Source: Rallus limicola
Lineage: Eukaryota; Chordata; Aves; Gruiformes; Rallidae
DNA: 64,000 bases
Assembly (NCBI GenBank): GCA_022605955.1
Contig: JAKCOZ010000010.1
Span: 744,001 to 808,000, forward strand
Direction of reading: 5' to 3'
Position numbers and translations under genes: made by a program. The notes beneath the pieces were generated by a model that was not told the origin of the DNA, searched no databases, and saw only the letters and a program-made list of their open reading frames with translations. Position 1 is the first letter of the stretch. Each line of letters begins with the position of its first letter. Below are positions 51,850 through 63,500 of the stretch, piece by piece.

Positions 51850-52750
51850 ATACCCTTATACTCTGGAACCTGGCATTCCTGAATCAGATTACACAAATTC
51901 CTGTGCTGATGTCTGAAGCTTGCAGGTCTGATGGATTAACTTGGAACTGCATTTTGAATGGTGTTTTCTTTGTGAAAACAAAACTCATGTAGGTATCTAA
52001 GGATATCTTAAAACTCTTAAGAACACTTGCTGCAAGTTTTCCAGGTGGTACCACCAGAATATGCAGAAAAACTACATGGTCCTTATAGTCAATACTGACA
52101 AGATCCAAAACATTAGAGGTCCTTTTTATGCAGGTTAGTGACCCATGATAAAAGTCTCTCTGTGAATAGAGCAAGAAAAGATACGCTTAACCAGGGGTTT
52201 GTACTGATGCATTCCATTACTGCGCTAGCTAGAACAGCATTGCCACACTGGATAAGATGCCATTAAAACTTTACCATTATTACTGTTCTGCTGATTCAGA
52301 CTGTGGCTAAATCAATCATCCACTCTTTCTGCTTAATAGCCAGTTGTTCTAGTCCTTGTACCGCAACACTTTCATTAGATTCAGAAATAGTATACAGAAA
52401 AGGATAGCAAATGATCCTGGGAAGTCTTTCACAGACGGATAAATGCTGCTAACAATGAACTAAGTTGCTATTATTAGCATTGTGATGTTAATGAAAATCA
52501 TGGATAATTATGTGCTCTTGAAGCTGGCTCTTCCCTTTCTGTATAGTTTTTTGTTGTTGTTTTTGTTTCTTTTAGTGCAGAAGACTCGAAAAAAAACACA
52601 CCCATACAGGGTGCAGAAGTTTGAGAGAAATGGTTCATATTATTTATGCAGCCAAAATTCTCAGGAAGCAGACTACATTAGGAAAAGTGTATCTAGTCTG
52701 CTAGTTTAAAACTTTTAACTAATAGTCACACACTATACCACAAAACTGAT
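51850..52750. other. Intron 2 sequence between LTR and exon 3
   Basis: AT-rich DNA without any recognisable element; the exon 3 acceptor follows. Confidence 0.55.
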
Positions 52751-52768
52751 GTTTGCATTTTCTTTTAG
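52751..52768 (+). promoter_or_regulatory. ADCY1: 3' splice site of ADCY1 exon 3
   Basis: A T-rich tract ending TCTTTTAG directly precedes the coding frame. TAG acceptors are common and this one is well supported by the reading frame. Confidence 0.88.
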
Positions 52769-52887
52769 GAACGTCTCTTGATGAGTCTTTTGCCCAGAAA
52801 TGTTGCAATGGAAATGAAGGAAGATTTCCTGAAGCCTCCTGAAAGGATTTTCCACAAGATCTACATTCAAAGGCATGACAATGTTAG
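52769..52887 (+). CDS. ADCY1: ADCY1 exon 3, type 1 adenylyl cyclase (approach to catalytic domain C1a)
   Basis: This 119-bp exon starts in phase 0 and ends after two bases of a codon (AG, completed as serine by the next exon). It encodes 39 full residues from [10 protein letters not shown] to [18 protein letters not shown] is the conserved end of the signalling helix in membrane adenylyl cyclases. [20 protein letters not shown] is the segment that leads into the first strand of catalytic domain C1a. The metal-binding aspartates come in the next exon, outside the window. The sequence looks identical or nearly so to mammalian ADCY1 as I remember it, and ADCY8 differs clearly here. The donor is GTAGGA, acceptable but not optimal. 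Exon 2 plus exon 3 make 89 continuous residues with no gap. ATG triplets at residues 5, 14 and 16 would be the first methionines in any transcript beginning just upstream. Confidence 0.95.
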
Positions 52888-52893
52888 GTAGGA
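52888..52893 (+). promoter_or_regulatory. ADCY1: 5' splice site of ADCY1 exon 3
   Basis: The coding frame ends at GTTAG followed by GTAGGA. The GT is placed so that AG starts a serine codon, as the family protein requires. The site has A at +3 but lacks the usual A at +4 and T at +6. Confidence 0.8.
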
Positions 52894-55800
52894 TTGATGT
52901 AGCCCACTAAATAATTTCAAGCAGAGAAATACAGTGAGATGCAATTGAGCTAGGTCTTAGAGAAAAAAAAAAAACAAAATTCAAACCCAAACAAAACGAA
53001 ATAAGGAGTACAGTGAAGACTTGCCGTTTATTCAAAGAGGGAGAACAGTCCCAATAGGAAGACTTAATAGTCTTCTCAGAAGATAATGATGGATTAACAA
53101 ATGGCTCAGAATAGTAGTTCTGGGAGGCAGACAACTTTTTTCAAATGAGTACTCATTCTTTTTGGGCTGTATTATGTTTTGGCTGAATAGGAGGTTTTGT
53201 TTTGTATGGTAACTTTTACACAAAGTTGAAGACTTTTAGTTCGTACCATCCTTGCACCAAGCAAGCCCATAAAACCAAGCAAGCCCATAAAACCAGCTTT
53301 AATAAATAACACCATAGAACTGCCTTGATTTGTACCATGTGGAAAGGATCCCTTTAGGACCTCATCCACTGTTAAGGTCCTCTCTGGGGATTCAATCTGT
53401 CATGCATTGAGCTGACTCTAATATTTGCAAGGACTATTTCCTAATGACTAAGCTGTTTCAACTAAAAGCATTTATGTCAGAGAGAGAGTCAGAGATGGCT
53501 GTGATGGGAGTGTTTAGAAGACTAACAAATCAGGTCAGTTTTACACTGTGAAATTAAACATTACTGAATTTATTAATTTGTGGCTGACATTGCTCATGGT
53601 TAAATCTTATATAATCTTGATCATTATCCCTACATATACAAAACTCTTGATCTTTAATAATCAATTAAAAGGTAGCCCTAAGTGTAAAATACCCCAGAGT
53701 TGATGCCCAAAGTTAGTGCTGTTGGTTACAGTATTTCATGTTTCTCAATTGCCAAAGTCAAGCGTGAAAGCTCTTAAATGAGAGAATTGAAGCTCAAGGT
53801 GGGCTGTCTTACTCCTTCTACAATTTTCCTTGTTTATGCTTCCTCTTTTTATTTTTTTGCCCCTGGCCAAATACCATCTGTCTTTTATTCTTTTTCTTAC
53901 CAATCTTCCATCTTTGGATCATGTCCTGTCTATTTGCAGCCACTTGTGCTTATTTTGTATTCTGCCTGCCAGCTTTTGTTGCTTGGATGATCTACTATTT
54001 TTGTTCCTTTGGTGCTGACATTGCTTATATACTTATAAAAATTTTGTCTAGTTATGCCATGACAGTGCTATGAAATACATGTATATGACTGTTAATTTTA
54101 TTTACATTCAGGTTCAAGGCAAGCCAATTATATTTATATCCTGATCAGTACAATTATTGGTTACAGTGTGGGTAGTCTTCATAAATGGCATTGCTTTGCA
54201 CGTGGACTGGTTGATTGTAATGCTTCTGAACCTTCTCTTGCACTGAGATCTTTTTGAAATGTAACCTCAGGAAAACAACTTTTTTTTTCCTAAATGAAAT
54301 GGTATCTCACATAACCACTAAGGCTGTTGTGGCTTACTCACTGCTTCTGTGTGGAGTTCATAAAAGATTTTGAACCTGAATACCCTTTCTGGAGAGGTGA
54401 ATTAGTTCTCTGACATTAGAAGGGTACTTTTGAGGCAGGTGGAAGCAAAGTGAGGTTGTCTCATTTTAATGTCAAATGAAAGATCCTCAGAGAAGAGACC
54501 TGAGACTTCCACACACCATCTGTACTCTAAGAAGCAGTATTACCTTTTATTTCAACAATGCAACTACTGTATTAAAAGAAAAAGTTAAGGGAAGAAATAG
54601 TGTCACGGTAAATACCCAGCAAGATGTTACAAGCAGATCCTGGTAGACTGGGATTTAATCCCAGGATAACTCTTTGAACAGATAACTCTTTTCAGTTAGA
54701 AATCACTTCAGGCCTCTACATTAGTAGGATTTAATTTTCATTCTGCAGTACAAAGCATTAAATTCCTCCAATATCAATTGAAAATTTCTGTGTGGAGAAG
54801 TGACCAGTTTAAAACTTACTTTGTATTTCTATATGAGATGTTTCTAAGGACATCAATGAATGTAGCCCATAAAACAGCACTGAGTAGATGGCATCCTACA
54901 CAGAAGGGAAGTACTGTCAGAGGACCCTGGGAACTCTAGTGGTTTGTAGAGAAAAACCCTTTTCTCCTTCAAAATGCTTACATTTAGCAAATGAAAAATT
55001 CCTGCTATGATACACATGTATAAGCTCATAACTTGGGGAAGGTCTGATAAATAATTTTACTGAAAATGCCAGAAGTGTAAAGGAAGGCTGAAAGCTTGAA
55101 CCCTCCATGTCCCTCCAATTCCAGAGCTTGAACTTTTATAATTAGGTTCCGGTAGAAACAGATCCCTTGCACAATGCTTTATGGTTGCATTTTGCAGAAA
55201 CGAATGCTGAGAGTCCACAGTTTGAAATGAGTGCTGTTTGGATGTGTGTTTCTTTTCTTGTTCTGTAACTCTTTTTCACTTAGGTTTTCTATTTTTAAAT
55301 TAATTGCTGTGAATATTTTATGTCAACTTTTTATCACCTTTATTATCTTTATTTGTATTTTTCCCCTTCCTTTTACTTCTAATGCAGTTTTGTGGTGGCT
55401 CTAATTTTTTGCATTATTATTATTAATTATTAAAATTTTAACACTTTTGCATTCTCCCCTCTCATAATCCATTAATCATTAACTTTTGAAGAAAATAAAA
55501 GTCCTCTGTTCAGCAGCAGGTTCATGTCAAAGATCACTAGGCACAAATTTACTTTCCTTTTGGAAGTGAGATAATGGTACAAGAAAAGTTTGTTACCCAT
55601 TCCAACACTCTTGTATTTATTTATGCCTTTTTAAAAGGAACACAAAATCTTTCCCAGACAAGTTTTATTATCTCCTGTGTACACTGTGTAAAGGATAGTG
55701 GCTAAAACAGAATATATTTTTGTATGGAACCTTTTCAAAGAAGTGAAAAGGAATTGTCACAAGTTGATGAAAATCAGTCCTTTGCCAACAAATTCTTCAC

Positions 55801-56921
55801 TCTACAGATGTAGTGGTTCTTTTTGTATGTTTTCTGTGCAATACCTGAATATTACTCAATGAACTTCAAGAAGATACACATTTACTTGTCAAAGAGTAAG
55901 AAATGAGGCTTTTTGGTCATCTCTTACATTGTAAAGTTTTTGAACAGAATTGCTATATAGTAGGAAATGAGTACGTATGTTTTTCATTGAAACAAACAAC
56001 TTAATGCCAAACAAGACATGCAAATGCACATCCAAAACTATTAAAAGCTTGAACCCAGTAAGAAACATAAATTCAAGCATCAGGAGGTAAAACAGTCCAG
56101 TGTAATGTCTGGGCTTCGTGAGAAAGAAGCAGTCCATATACAGTTCAGTAGCTATTTCAACACAGTGTAAGTATTATATTACTAGGATGACACCAGCGAA
56201 AGTCACAATGAAGGATGTGAGGACCAGATTGTTGTCGCAAATCTGCAGGTTCCTTTACCCAGTGTGCAATATGCTAATATACAGACAGAGCAGAGATATT
56301 TTATTGCATATTTGTTCAGATATGTGTGCCTGTCCCAAGACAGCACACCAATGCTCCAAATCAGTGCTTATTTATACACTTAATATTAACATATTTATGT
56401 TCTTACTATATATATATTATTTATCTTTATATGGTTCGTTAAAAAAAAACCCTTTGCCTCCTATGTAAATTAGCATGCCTAATCATTCTTTCTTTTGAAT
56501 TGGTGATGTAGTTAGTGTGGGTGGTCCATGGGGTGAGGGTCGCAATCTCCCCTTGTTGGAATCACCTTTCCCCTAATTTTCTTCTTTGGCAATCTTCAAG
56601 GTTTGTTGGTCACACAAACCATATTTCAGTTACACTTCTATCTTTTTCACAATCATATACATTACTTGGATAAGCATTAACTAACACAGGGGTAGGATTA
56701 TGCAGCAGGCATCTTTGGCAGTAATAGCCTTAGTTTAAATTACATGCTGCATCTGATTTTTCTGTAACAAGATGTCAGCTTACATGTGAACACTGCAACA
56801 GATCAGCACTTCTGTGATGCCTAGGAGTATGTTTTATAACATACAAGAGACAGCTCTTTCCTGAGATAAGATTAAGTAATGTAGGATTTATATGTACTTT
56901 TCTTAGCCCTTTTCTGGCCCT
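52894..56921. other. Intron 3 sequence without recognisable element
   Basis: AT-rich intron with an 18-base tandem duplication (53257-53292). It has a few A and T runs and no exon for the next part of the cyclase. Confidence 0.5.
53257..53292. repeat. 18-bp tandem duplication
   Basis: CCAAGCAAGCCCATAAAA is present twice, head to tail, without a mismatch, followed by CCAG. This is a recent small duplication or the seed of a minisatellite. Confidence 0.92.
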
Positions 56922-58105
56922 TGTAGTTTTGCCTGGCGGGGGAGGGGAGGGGCTGAAGGGGTGGCTTCTGCAAGAAGCAGCTAGAAGCTTTCTGTAGGCC
57001 TGAGAGAGTTAACACCACCAAACTCAAGACCAGATCCACCACTGACCAATGCCAAGCCCATCAGTGATGGTCAAAACACCTCTGTGAATCACATTTAAAA
57101 AGAAAAGAAATGCCAGCAGTCGCTTTTTGCCACCAGAGAAGGGAGTGAGAAGATGTAAGAAACTGTGCAGACACCAAGGCCAGAGAAGAGTTGAGGGAGG
57201 AGGTATCGCAGGTCCCAGAGAGAAAGATGCCCCTGCAGCTTGTGGAGAAAACCCATGGTTTAGCCGGTGTTGCCCCACAGCCTATGAAAAAGGATGAAAG
57301 CCCACCTGCAGCCCGTGTAGAGGCCCCACACTGGAGCATGTGGAGACATACAGAAGACAACTATGATCCACATTGGAACAAGCCTCTGTCAGCACTTGTA
57401 GCCTAAGGAGAGAGACAGACACAGAGATGAGAGAGAGATTCACACTGGAGCAGATTTGCTGGGGGGGTTCTTGTGACTCTGGAGGACCAGGCGGGAGCAG
57501 TCTGGGCCTGAGAAACTGAGATATTGTATGATTCTTCGACTGCATCACATAGAGGTGACCCACCCTGGAGCAGCTGGTGAAGAGCTGAATCCCCGTGGGA
57601 AACTCACATTGGAGAAGTTCATGGAGGACTGTCTCCTGTGGGTGGGAACCCCATGGTGCAGCAAGGGAAGGGAGTTTAGAATGCCTCCCCCACCTCCCAC
57701 TAAGAAGGAAAACAACTCATGATGAACTGACAAACCCAGATTCCAACTCCCACCCCACCCCCATGCCAACCTTGGGGTGGGAAGCGGGGAGAGAATAGAG
57801 CAAAATGACTAACGTGAAGTCTGCTAAGAAGGGAGAGGCGGGGGGAAGTGTTTTAAGATGTGGTCGCACTTCTCATTATCCAACTCGGGTTTCACTGGGT
57901 GTGCTGTATAAAGTAATTAGAGAGTTCCTTTCCTTTATTCTGTGTTGAGTCTCTTTTGTCCATGACACTAACTGTGGAATGATCTCTCCCTGTCCATAAC
58001 TCCTAAGCCTCTCAACATACATTTTCTCCCTTGCCCAGGTGAAAAGGGGAGTGATAGAGTGACTTTGGTGGGTATCGAGCTTTCAGCCATGGCCACACTA
58101 CCACA
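56922..58105 (+). mobile_element. Solo LTR of an avian endogenous retrovirus (1,184 bp)
   Basis: It begins TGTAG, ends CCACA, and is flanked on both sides by CCCT (56918-56921 and 58106-58109), as expected for an LTR with a 4-bp target duplication. The 5' part has a G-rich stretch (56938-56961) and GGGGTGGCTTCTGC, then AGCAGCTAGAAGCTT. The middle holds degenerate units of about 40 bases based on ACACTGGAGCA, with GAAGTTCATGGAGGACTGTC. The 3' part matches 7920-8494 (GTGTTTTAAG, TGTTGAGTCTCTTTTGTCCA, GGGGAGTGATAGAG). The AATAAA of the other copy is replaced by a changed sequence (GTATAAAGTAATT near 57906). No internal retroviral sequence is attached, so it is a solo LTR or a remnant. It is sense to ADCY1 and noncoding. 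Confidence 0.8.
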
Positions 58106-58125
58106 CCCTACAGGGTTGAGATATG

Positions 58126-58153
58126 TGTATATATATATATATATACATACATA
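58126..58153. repeat. (TA)n dinucleotide repeat
   Basis: GTGTATATATATATATATAT followed by ACATACATA. A short microsatellite just beyond the solo LTR. Confidence 0.9.
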
Positions 58154-58744
58154 AAATGGCTACTTTAAAAACACACCAGTCATTACTGAATTTCTCAATG
58201 CAGCTATAATTTAATTAAGTCATTTCAGATTAAATATGTGCCCTGTATGAAGCCCACATGTGTTTTCTGAAATGGATTTTTCCCATTCCCTTAGATATTA
58301 GCTGTTGCAATACATGCATATAGGTGGATATGGCCGACTTGGTATGTTAACAGACAACTTCTCACTTTGTTCTGTGACTCAAATAAAGTTGATAAATAGC
58401 AAGAGATAAATAGAAAATAAACATTGAACTTCTACTAATTGATTGAGGCTCTGGCACAACAATTTCATTTAGCCTAATTTTTCACAAGTGTGAAATAGAA
58501 CTGGCTGCTCTGTAAGAAGAGATATTAATTCAGGCAACACACTGCCTGGTTCAAAGCTACCAATAAAAACATTCCTTGAAGTCATTTAGTGGTTGGTGTG
58601 ACCCATTCTGAGGCCAGAGCACAGTCTACAGCTATTTCTTTGCAAATATTTATGGTCTATCCTGTCCTCTAGAAAGCATCAGAACTCAAAAGAAATTTTA
58701 ATTTAATTTACCAATTCCAACATTTTTAAAAGCTGTGACCATGA
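58154..58744. other. Intron 3 sequence without recognisable feature
   Basis: AT-rich DNA between the TA repeat and the next LTR fragment. Confidence 0.5.
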
Positions 58745-59164
58745 TGCCTATGAACAGGTGTTCAGGTTCTGGGCAGGCCAGAGTCAGCCTCCCCAAGCAG
58801 TGATCACAGGTGAGCTGAATTAGCACAGGTGAGCTGAGTTATCCTGAGCTGTTTTCCACACCACCTGACATCACGTCCCCATAAAAGGGGCTGGTTGGGG
58901 AATGGTACTGGCTTAGGTCTTCCAGAGCAGTTTCAGTGTGGTTTGTCTGTGAGTTGTGCAGTACTGTATAATCTCATCAGGTTGTTAGGGTACTCTGTGT
59001 TATCACTGGGTGTGGGTGTAATTGGCCATTATTGTTCTATGTTTGCAGTAATCTTGTCAGTAAACTGTCGTTATCCCAACTCATGGAGGTTCTCTCTGTT
59101 TCTCCTTTGGGAACGAGCCAGCAGTGTGTGGTGCTCAGTCACTGTTTGGGGCTGAACCACCACA
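58745..59164 (+). mobile_element. LTR fragment related to 51525-51849
   Basis: It shows the same layout as the LTR before exon 3: TGACATCACG (58867-58876), CATAAAAGG (58880-58888), a transcribed region, CAGTAAACTGTCGTTATC (AGTAAA at 59059-59064), and an end GTGGTGCTCAGTCACTG followed by GGGGCTGAACCACCACA. CACAGGTGAGCTGA is repeated at 58805-58818 and 58824-58837, upstream of the TATA box. The 5' boundary is uncertain. It is noncoding and sense to ADCY1. Confidence 0.65.
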
Positions 59165-60094
59165 ACAGGCTTTTGCATGCAGGATTTCTGAGCCAGTAAC
59201 ACTTCACAGGGAACTAGTTTTCAAGAACGACTATCTTGTAAAAAGAACTGTCTCTTTGTTTTTAGCTTTAACAGTCCTCTTTATTTTTTGAGAGCACTTG
59301 CTTCTTAATTGCTGCACTGAGTTATAGGCAAAAAAAAAAATATTTTTTTTTCTATTGTGGTTGGTCTTTAAGAAAAAATCCTGTGCCCTGCAGTTCCCTT
59401 CTGAGGCACCATGTGCCATTAAAATACCATTCTTGTTTTAAGTTCTACTCTAATTAAATGACCCAAGTGGAAATGAAAAGGGCACACAACCCTTCCTTAT
59501 TTTGTTGTGTGTTTGTTTATACAAGTGGTTCCATTGCAATTAGCAAGACCATGCAAGTGCATAAAGCACGTAAATGAGCACTGTTAAAAGTGACCATTTA
59601 CTACTTACAAACTCTTAAATCTCTTATGTAACTTGGCAGGGTTTCTGTTTCTGAACACTCCATAGAGACATAGAAAAGGCGTTCTCCATCAGTGCTCACA
59701 GTCGGGAAGCAGTTTAAATCTCAAACCAAGCCCCAGGCTTTCAGGACTGGCTTTTAGCAGATACAGCAGCTTCCTGGAGGGCTGCAGTCACCGGGCAGGT
59801 GCTGGCTACACCTTCCTGCAGGGATCACAGGGAGAAAACAGGAATACAAGAGGTCCTGGAGGGATGACTTAGGGCTTGTCAACACAGAAATGCTCCATAT
59901 AGTTAGGGAGTAAGAGATAATGATGTATTTATTTTATATGCCTGTGCTGCACCAGCTCATCTTGTTTGTGACAGATGTGGCATTCACAATGCTTTCTTTC
60001 CTGAAGTTGCTCACTGCAAAGTTACTTTGCTTTTATTCAGAATTTTTATATGAGAAGCAGTTATAAATATCCTTACAAAACTTTCATTAAAAGT
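59165..60094. other. Intron 3 sequence without recognisable feature
   Basis: Contains an A10/T9 pair near 59330-59350 and a moderately GC-rich stretch at 59690-59850. No element or exon is identified. Confidence 0.5.
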
Positions 60095-60562
60095 TAGAAT
60101 CATAGAATCATATAATTGTTTGGAATGCAAGGAATCTTTAAAGGTCATGTAGTCAAATCTCTCTATTGTGTTCAGGGACATCTTTCACCACATCACGTTG
60201 CTCAAAACCCCAGCCAACCTGACCTTGAACGCTTCCAAGAATGGGGCAGTCACAACTTCTTTGGGATGGCTTTTTGGGCTGCAAGTGCACTGTATCAACT
60301 CGTGTCCAGTATTTCATCCACATAAGTCCTTTTCTGCTGCACTGCTCCAAATCCATTCATCCTTCAGCCTGTATCCATGTTGGGGATTGTTCTGACACAA
60401 GTGCAGGACCTTGTACATGACCATGTTGAACTTCATGGGCCCACTTCTCAAGGTACCTCTGGATGGCATCCCTTCCCTCCAGCATATCAACTGCATCACT
60501 CAGCTTGTCCTCAGCAAACTTGCTTGAGGGTGCACGCCCTCCCTCTATGTCATTAATAAATC
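60095..60562 (-). mobile_element. CR1 LINE, antisense, internally deleted
   Basis: The 3' end is at 60095 (TAGAATCATAGAATCATA on the + strand), followed by about 185 bases of 3' untranslated and C-terminal sequence. Near 60285 it jumps to the middle of the C-terminal region (minus strand: [17 protein letters not shown], then [13 protein letters not shown]) and ends near 60562 next to the catalytic-box region. Roughly 0.4 kb of the usual C-terminal segment is missing. Decay is heavier than in copy C. Confidence 0.87.
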
Positions 60563-63500
60563 AGAAGAGAAACAAAGAGTCAAAAGAAAAATGCCCTTCT
60601 TCAGTGTTTATCAATCTGTATTTATACAATAAGATACAGGTATCTATCATACATACCTTGTTGCAGTCAGGACTCTGGGGTCCATATTCTTATACTTAAT
60701 TTATGTGGATATTAGAGATTAGGCATGTTATTTGTGTGTAGACCATCTAGCAGGAACTGTTCATTGGTAATTGTAGATACAATAAATGTACTGTACTGTA
60801 TTTGGAACTGTTTTTTCAAGCTGCTTTGAAAAAGTTTTCTTCTCAGAAAGCTAGGTGCATTTCATTAAGAAAGGAGAAAGTTCAGAGGGAAAGATGCAAT
60901 GCATAGCATCTGTAACATGAAATGTTCTCTAGCAAACCAAACTCCTTTGAAGACATTCATAAATTTGGTGATGTTTTGCAGTTGCAAATAACTTAGTAAG
61001 ATTATATATATTTCAAAATGTTTTCGATGTAATAGTTTTCATTTAGTATTAGTGGTAACTCAGATATGCCATTTATGTACAATATATTTTTAAGGAAAAT
61101 AAGTTCCTGTCAGAAAAAAGTTATTTTTCCTATCCAATGTAGAAATGTTACTATGTAAATATTAGGAAGACAGGCTATAATTGGAATGGGGAGCATTTAA
61201 GCTAAACTCTAGCAATCAATACCTTAAAAAATGTTGAAACAAATTTTTTTTTTAAGTAGTTTTAAGCTTAGTTACTACATAAGAGTAAGATCAGTTGAAA
61301 GTTTCAGAAAATAGCCACAGACAAGCTGCAGTCAAAACTGTTTTAGCCTTTCTCTGGGAGCACTGCAGGAAGAAAGGTGATACGCCGGTGCAGCTACACC
61401 AACAAGCAGTTATTAGCTGTGAGCAGAAGGTCTTGCTGGAGCAATAGGGGCTTAAAGTCATGGAAAGGGTAACCATAGCTGTTATCTTCAGAGAGAAAAC
61501 CAGTAACAGAAGTGTGCCTTGCATCTCAAATAAAGCAATCAGAAGGAAAGATTCCAAACTAGTCTCCTTCCAATGCTGTCTTGCACTTTAGTAATACTCA
61601 GGATATGTTCCTCTCATCCTTTGTAAGCAAGCAGGCAGTGTTAGGAACAAACAAACCTCTAACCTAGGACAGCCCTGCTCCTGCAACACAGTGGTGTCAA
61701 ACAGACTTTGAAATCAAGAGCAGAGCAGAAGTTTGACAAAGCTCTGCTCAGTAATTGATTATTTTTTCCCTTAGGATTTAATTAGAATATTGACATACTG
61801 TTGTAATTTATGACGCTAATAGCTTGTCTAGAAGCCAAAGTGATTTAAGTTTTTACCAGATTAGCCAAACTTTCCGATCCTGTGAATTTACTGGTAAAAT
61901 GCTGAAAACTACTGAAATCCTGAAAAATTACTGAAAACTAAAGGACAAATGTTGAATATCTCAAAGATCATTAGATTGCAGAGGTTTTGATATAGCACAC
62001 AAGCAAAGAGAATGATAGCTGCTTGGGGTCCCTTGGCTCAGTTGTGGAACAAGAGTATTGTTGAGCCCCTGGGCAATGAGGCAACACCAGGCTTAGCACT
62101 GTAATAATTCCTTAGCCTTGCTAACTCTCGAATTTACACCATTTGTCATGTAGAACAGTGTTTGAATCATGGACAGGCACACTGTTGAACAAACAGAAGT
62201 AACCTTCATCCTTTGTTTTCAGTTTCTTTATACTTTCATTTCTCTTCTTTCTTTAATAGTTGAAATTTAACTGAAATTGGTCGGGTTTGGTTTTTCTTTT
62301 TTTTTTTTTTTTTTTGGGGGTACGGGGACGGTGGGGGTGTTGTGGGGCTTTTATCCCCCACCAGAATGCCCCAATGGCATTGTTAAGATTTCTGTGGAAT
62401 TAAAGCACAGAGAGTCATATCCCTGAACGGTCATCAAGAGAAACAATTGCTAATGGGTAACTTCCTTTTTTTTTTTTTTTCTTAATAAAATTACCTCACA
62501 GTCACTGTGAATTGTCCCTTTGCATACCATACCATTAGGAGGACTCTTTCATGCATATATAAGGCAGCCCTAGTTTACTCTAGTTTCATGGGCTCTGAGG
62601 ATGTGATCCTCCATGGAAGCTAGGGATTAAGTTACCGTGAACCAAGGCTACTTTCCTCTTGAATGTGCACATCTACAGGAGTGATTAAGCCACCTTAAGA
62701 CTGATGTCAATCCTGTAGTTGCTTTGTCTTAACTTTTCTAAGTTTATGAGTATTAGACATTAAATACCTATATGTAAGGCTCTTGTTATTTTGGTGTAAA
62801 TAATATATCCAGATAAAGGAAAGTTTTAATTTGTGTTCTGCTGAGAAACAGGTGATATATTTTCATTCATTTGAAAATGGGCCCTTGAAACACTTCAGGC
62901 ATATCACTGGAACTCTGGTACTGTGCATCTTACCATTAGTACCCTTACGATTTTCATGGACACAGCAAGAACTGTAATCGCTATTCCGTTCTCACTCCCT
63001 GTGGCAGATTTTACCACCTCCTGATAAAGGCCTTCTGTGTCATATTCCAAAAACCAGAGTAGGACATCCTGGGGAAAAAGTGCTTATTGTATCAGGTGGG
63101 TGATTTGACTCCACAGTCAAAACCTTGTGTCCCTGACCAAGATGCTGCCCTAACTTGTTTTAGACGTTGTATAAAAAAAAGTAAGTGTTGGCACTGCCTC
63201 ACAACACTTGCAGTCCAAGTAGTAATGGAAGGGGCAACAGAAAAAGTAGAAGAAATAATTAATACTGGTCAGCATACCAACTAAACCAAAATTAACCAGA
63301 TAATGATTTTCAATGCCAGTTTTAGAATATCCGAGCTGTGTGTGAGAGTGGATCACCCTCCTCAGGACTGTAACCACTGAGTGGCAACAGACTGTGAAAG
63401 CAGCAGGCTCACAGTCCCAGTTGCACTTTGGGTCTCCAAAGCCCCAGCTCATCCATTGGCTGTTTCCTACCATCCCTGCTGAAAAATGAGATTGAGTCAT

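Larger units (their letters stand above)
38754..52768 (+). other. ADCY1: ADCY1 intron 2 (complete, 14,015 bp)
   Basis: This is the interval between the donor after exon 2 and the acceptor before exon 3, both in phase 0. It contains the youngest-looking CR1 copy of the window (43.4-45.6 kb), a 5'-truncated CR1 (49.8-50.3 kb), a small antisense CR1-like piece (48.5 kb) and the 3' part of an LTR (51.5-51.8 kb). No further exon is visible: joining exon 2 to exon 3 gives continuous protein (NEKQ then ERLLMS) with no missing residues relative to the family. Confidence 0.93.

Noticed and set aside
38604..52887. Assignment of the exons to ADCY8, another Ca2+-stimulated cyclase
   Set aside because: The LTERAQRKAF, LEDENEKQ and [11 protein letters not shown] wording fits ADCY1; ADCY8 has clearly different residues in these segments as I remember it.
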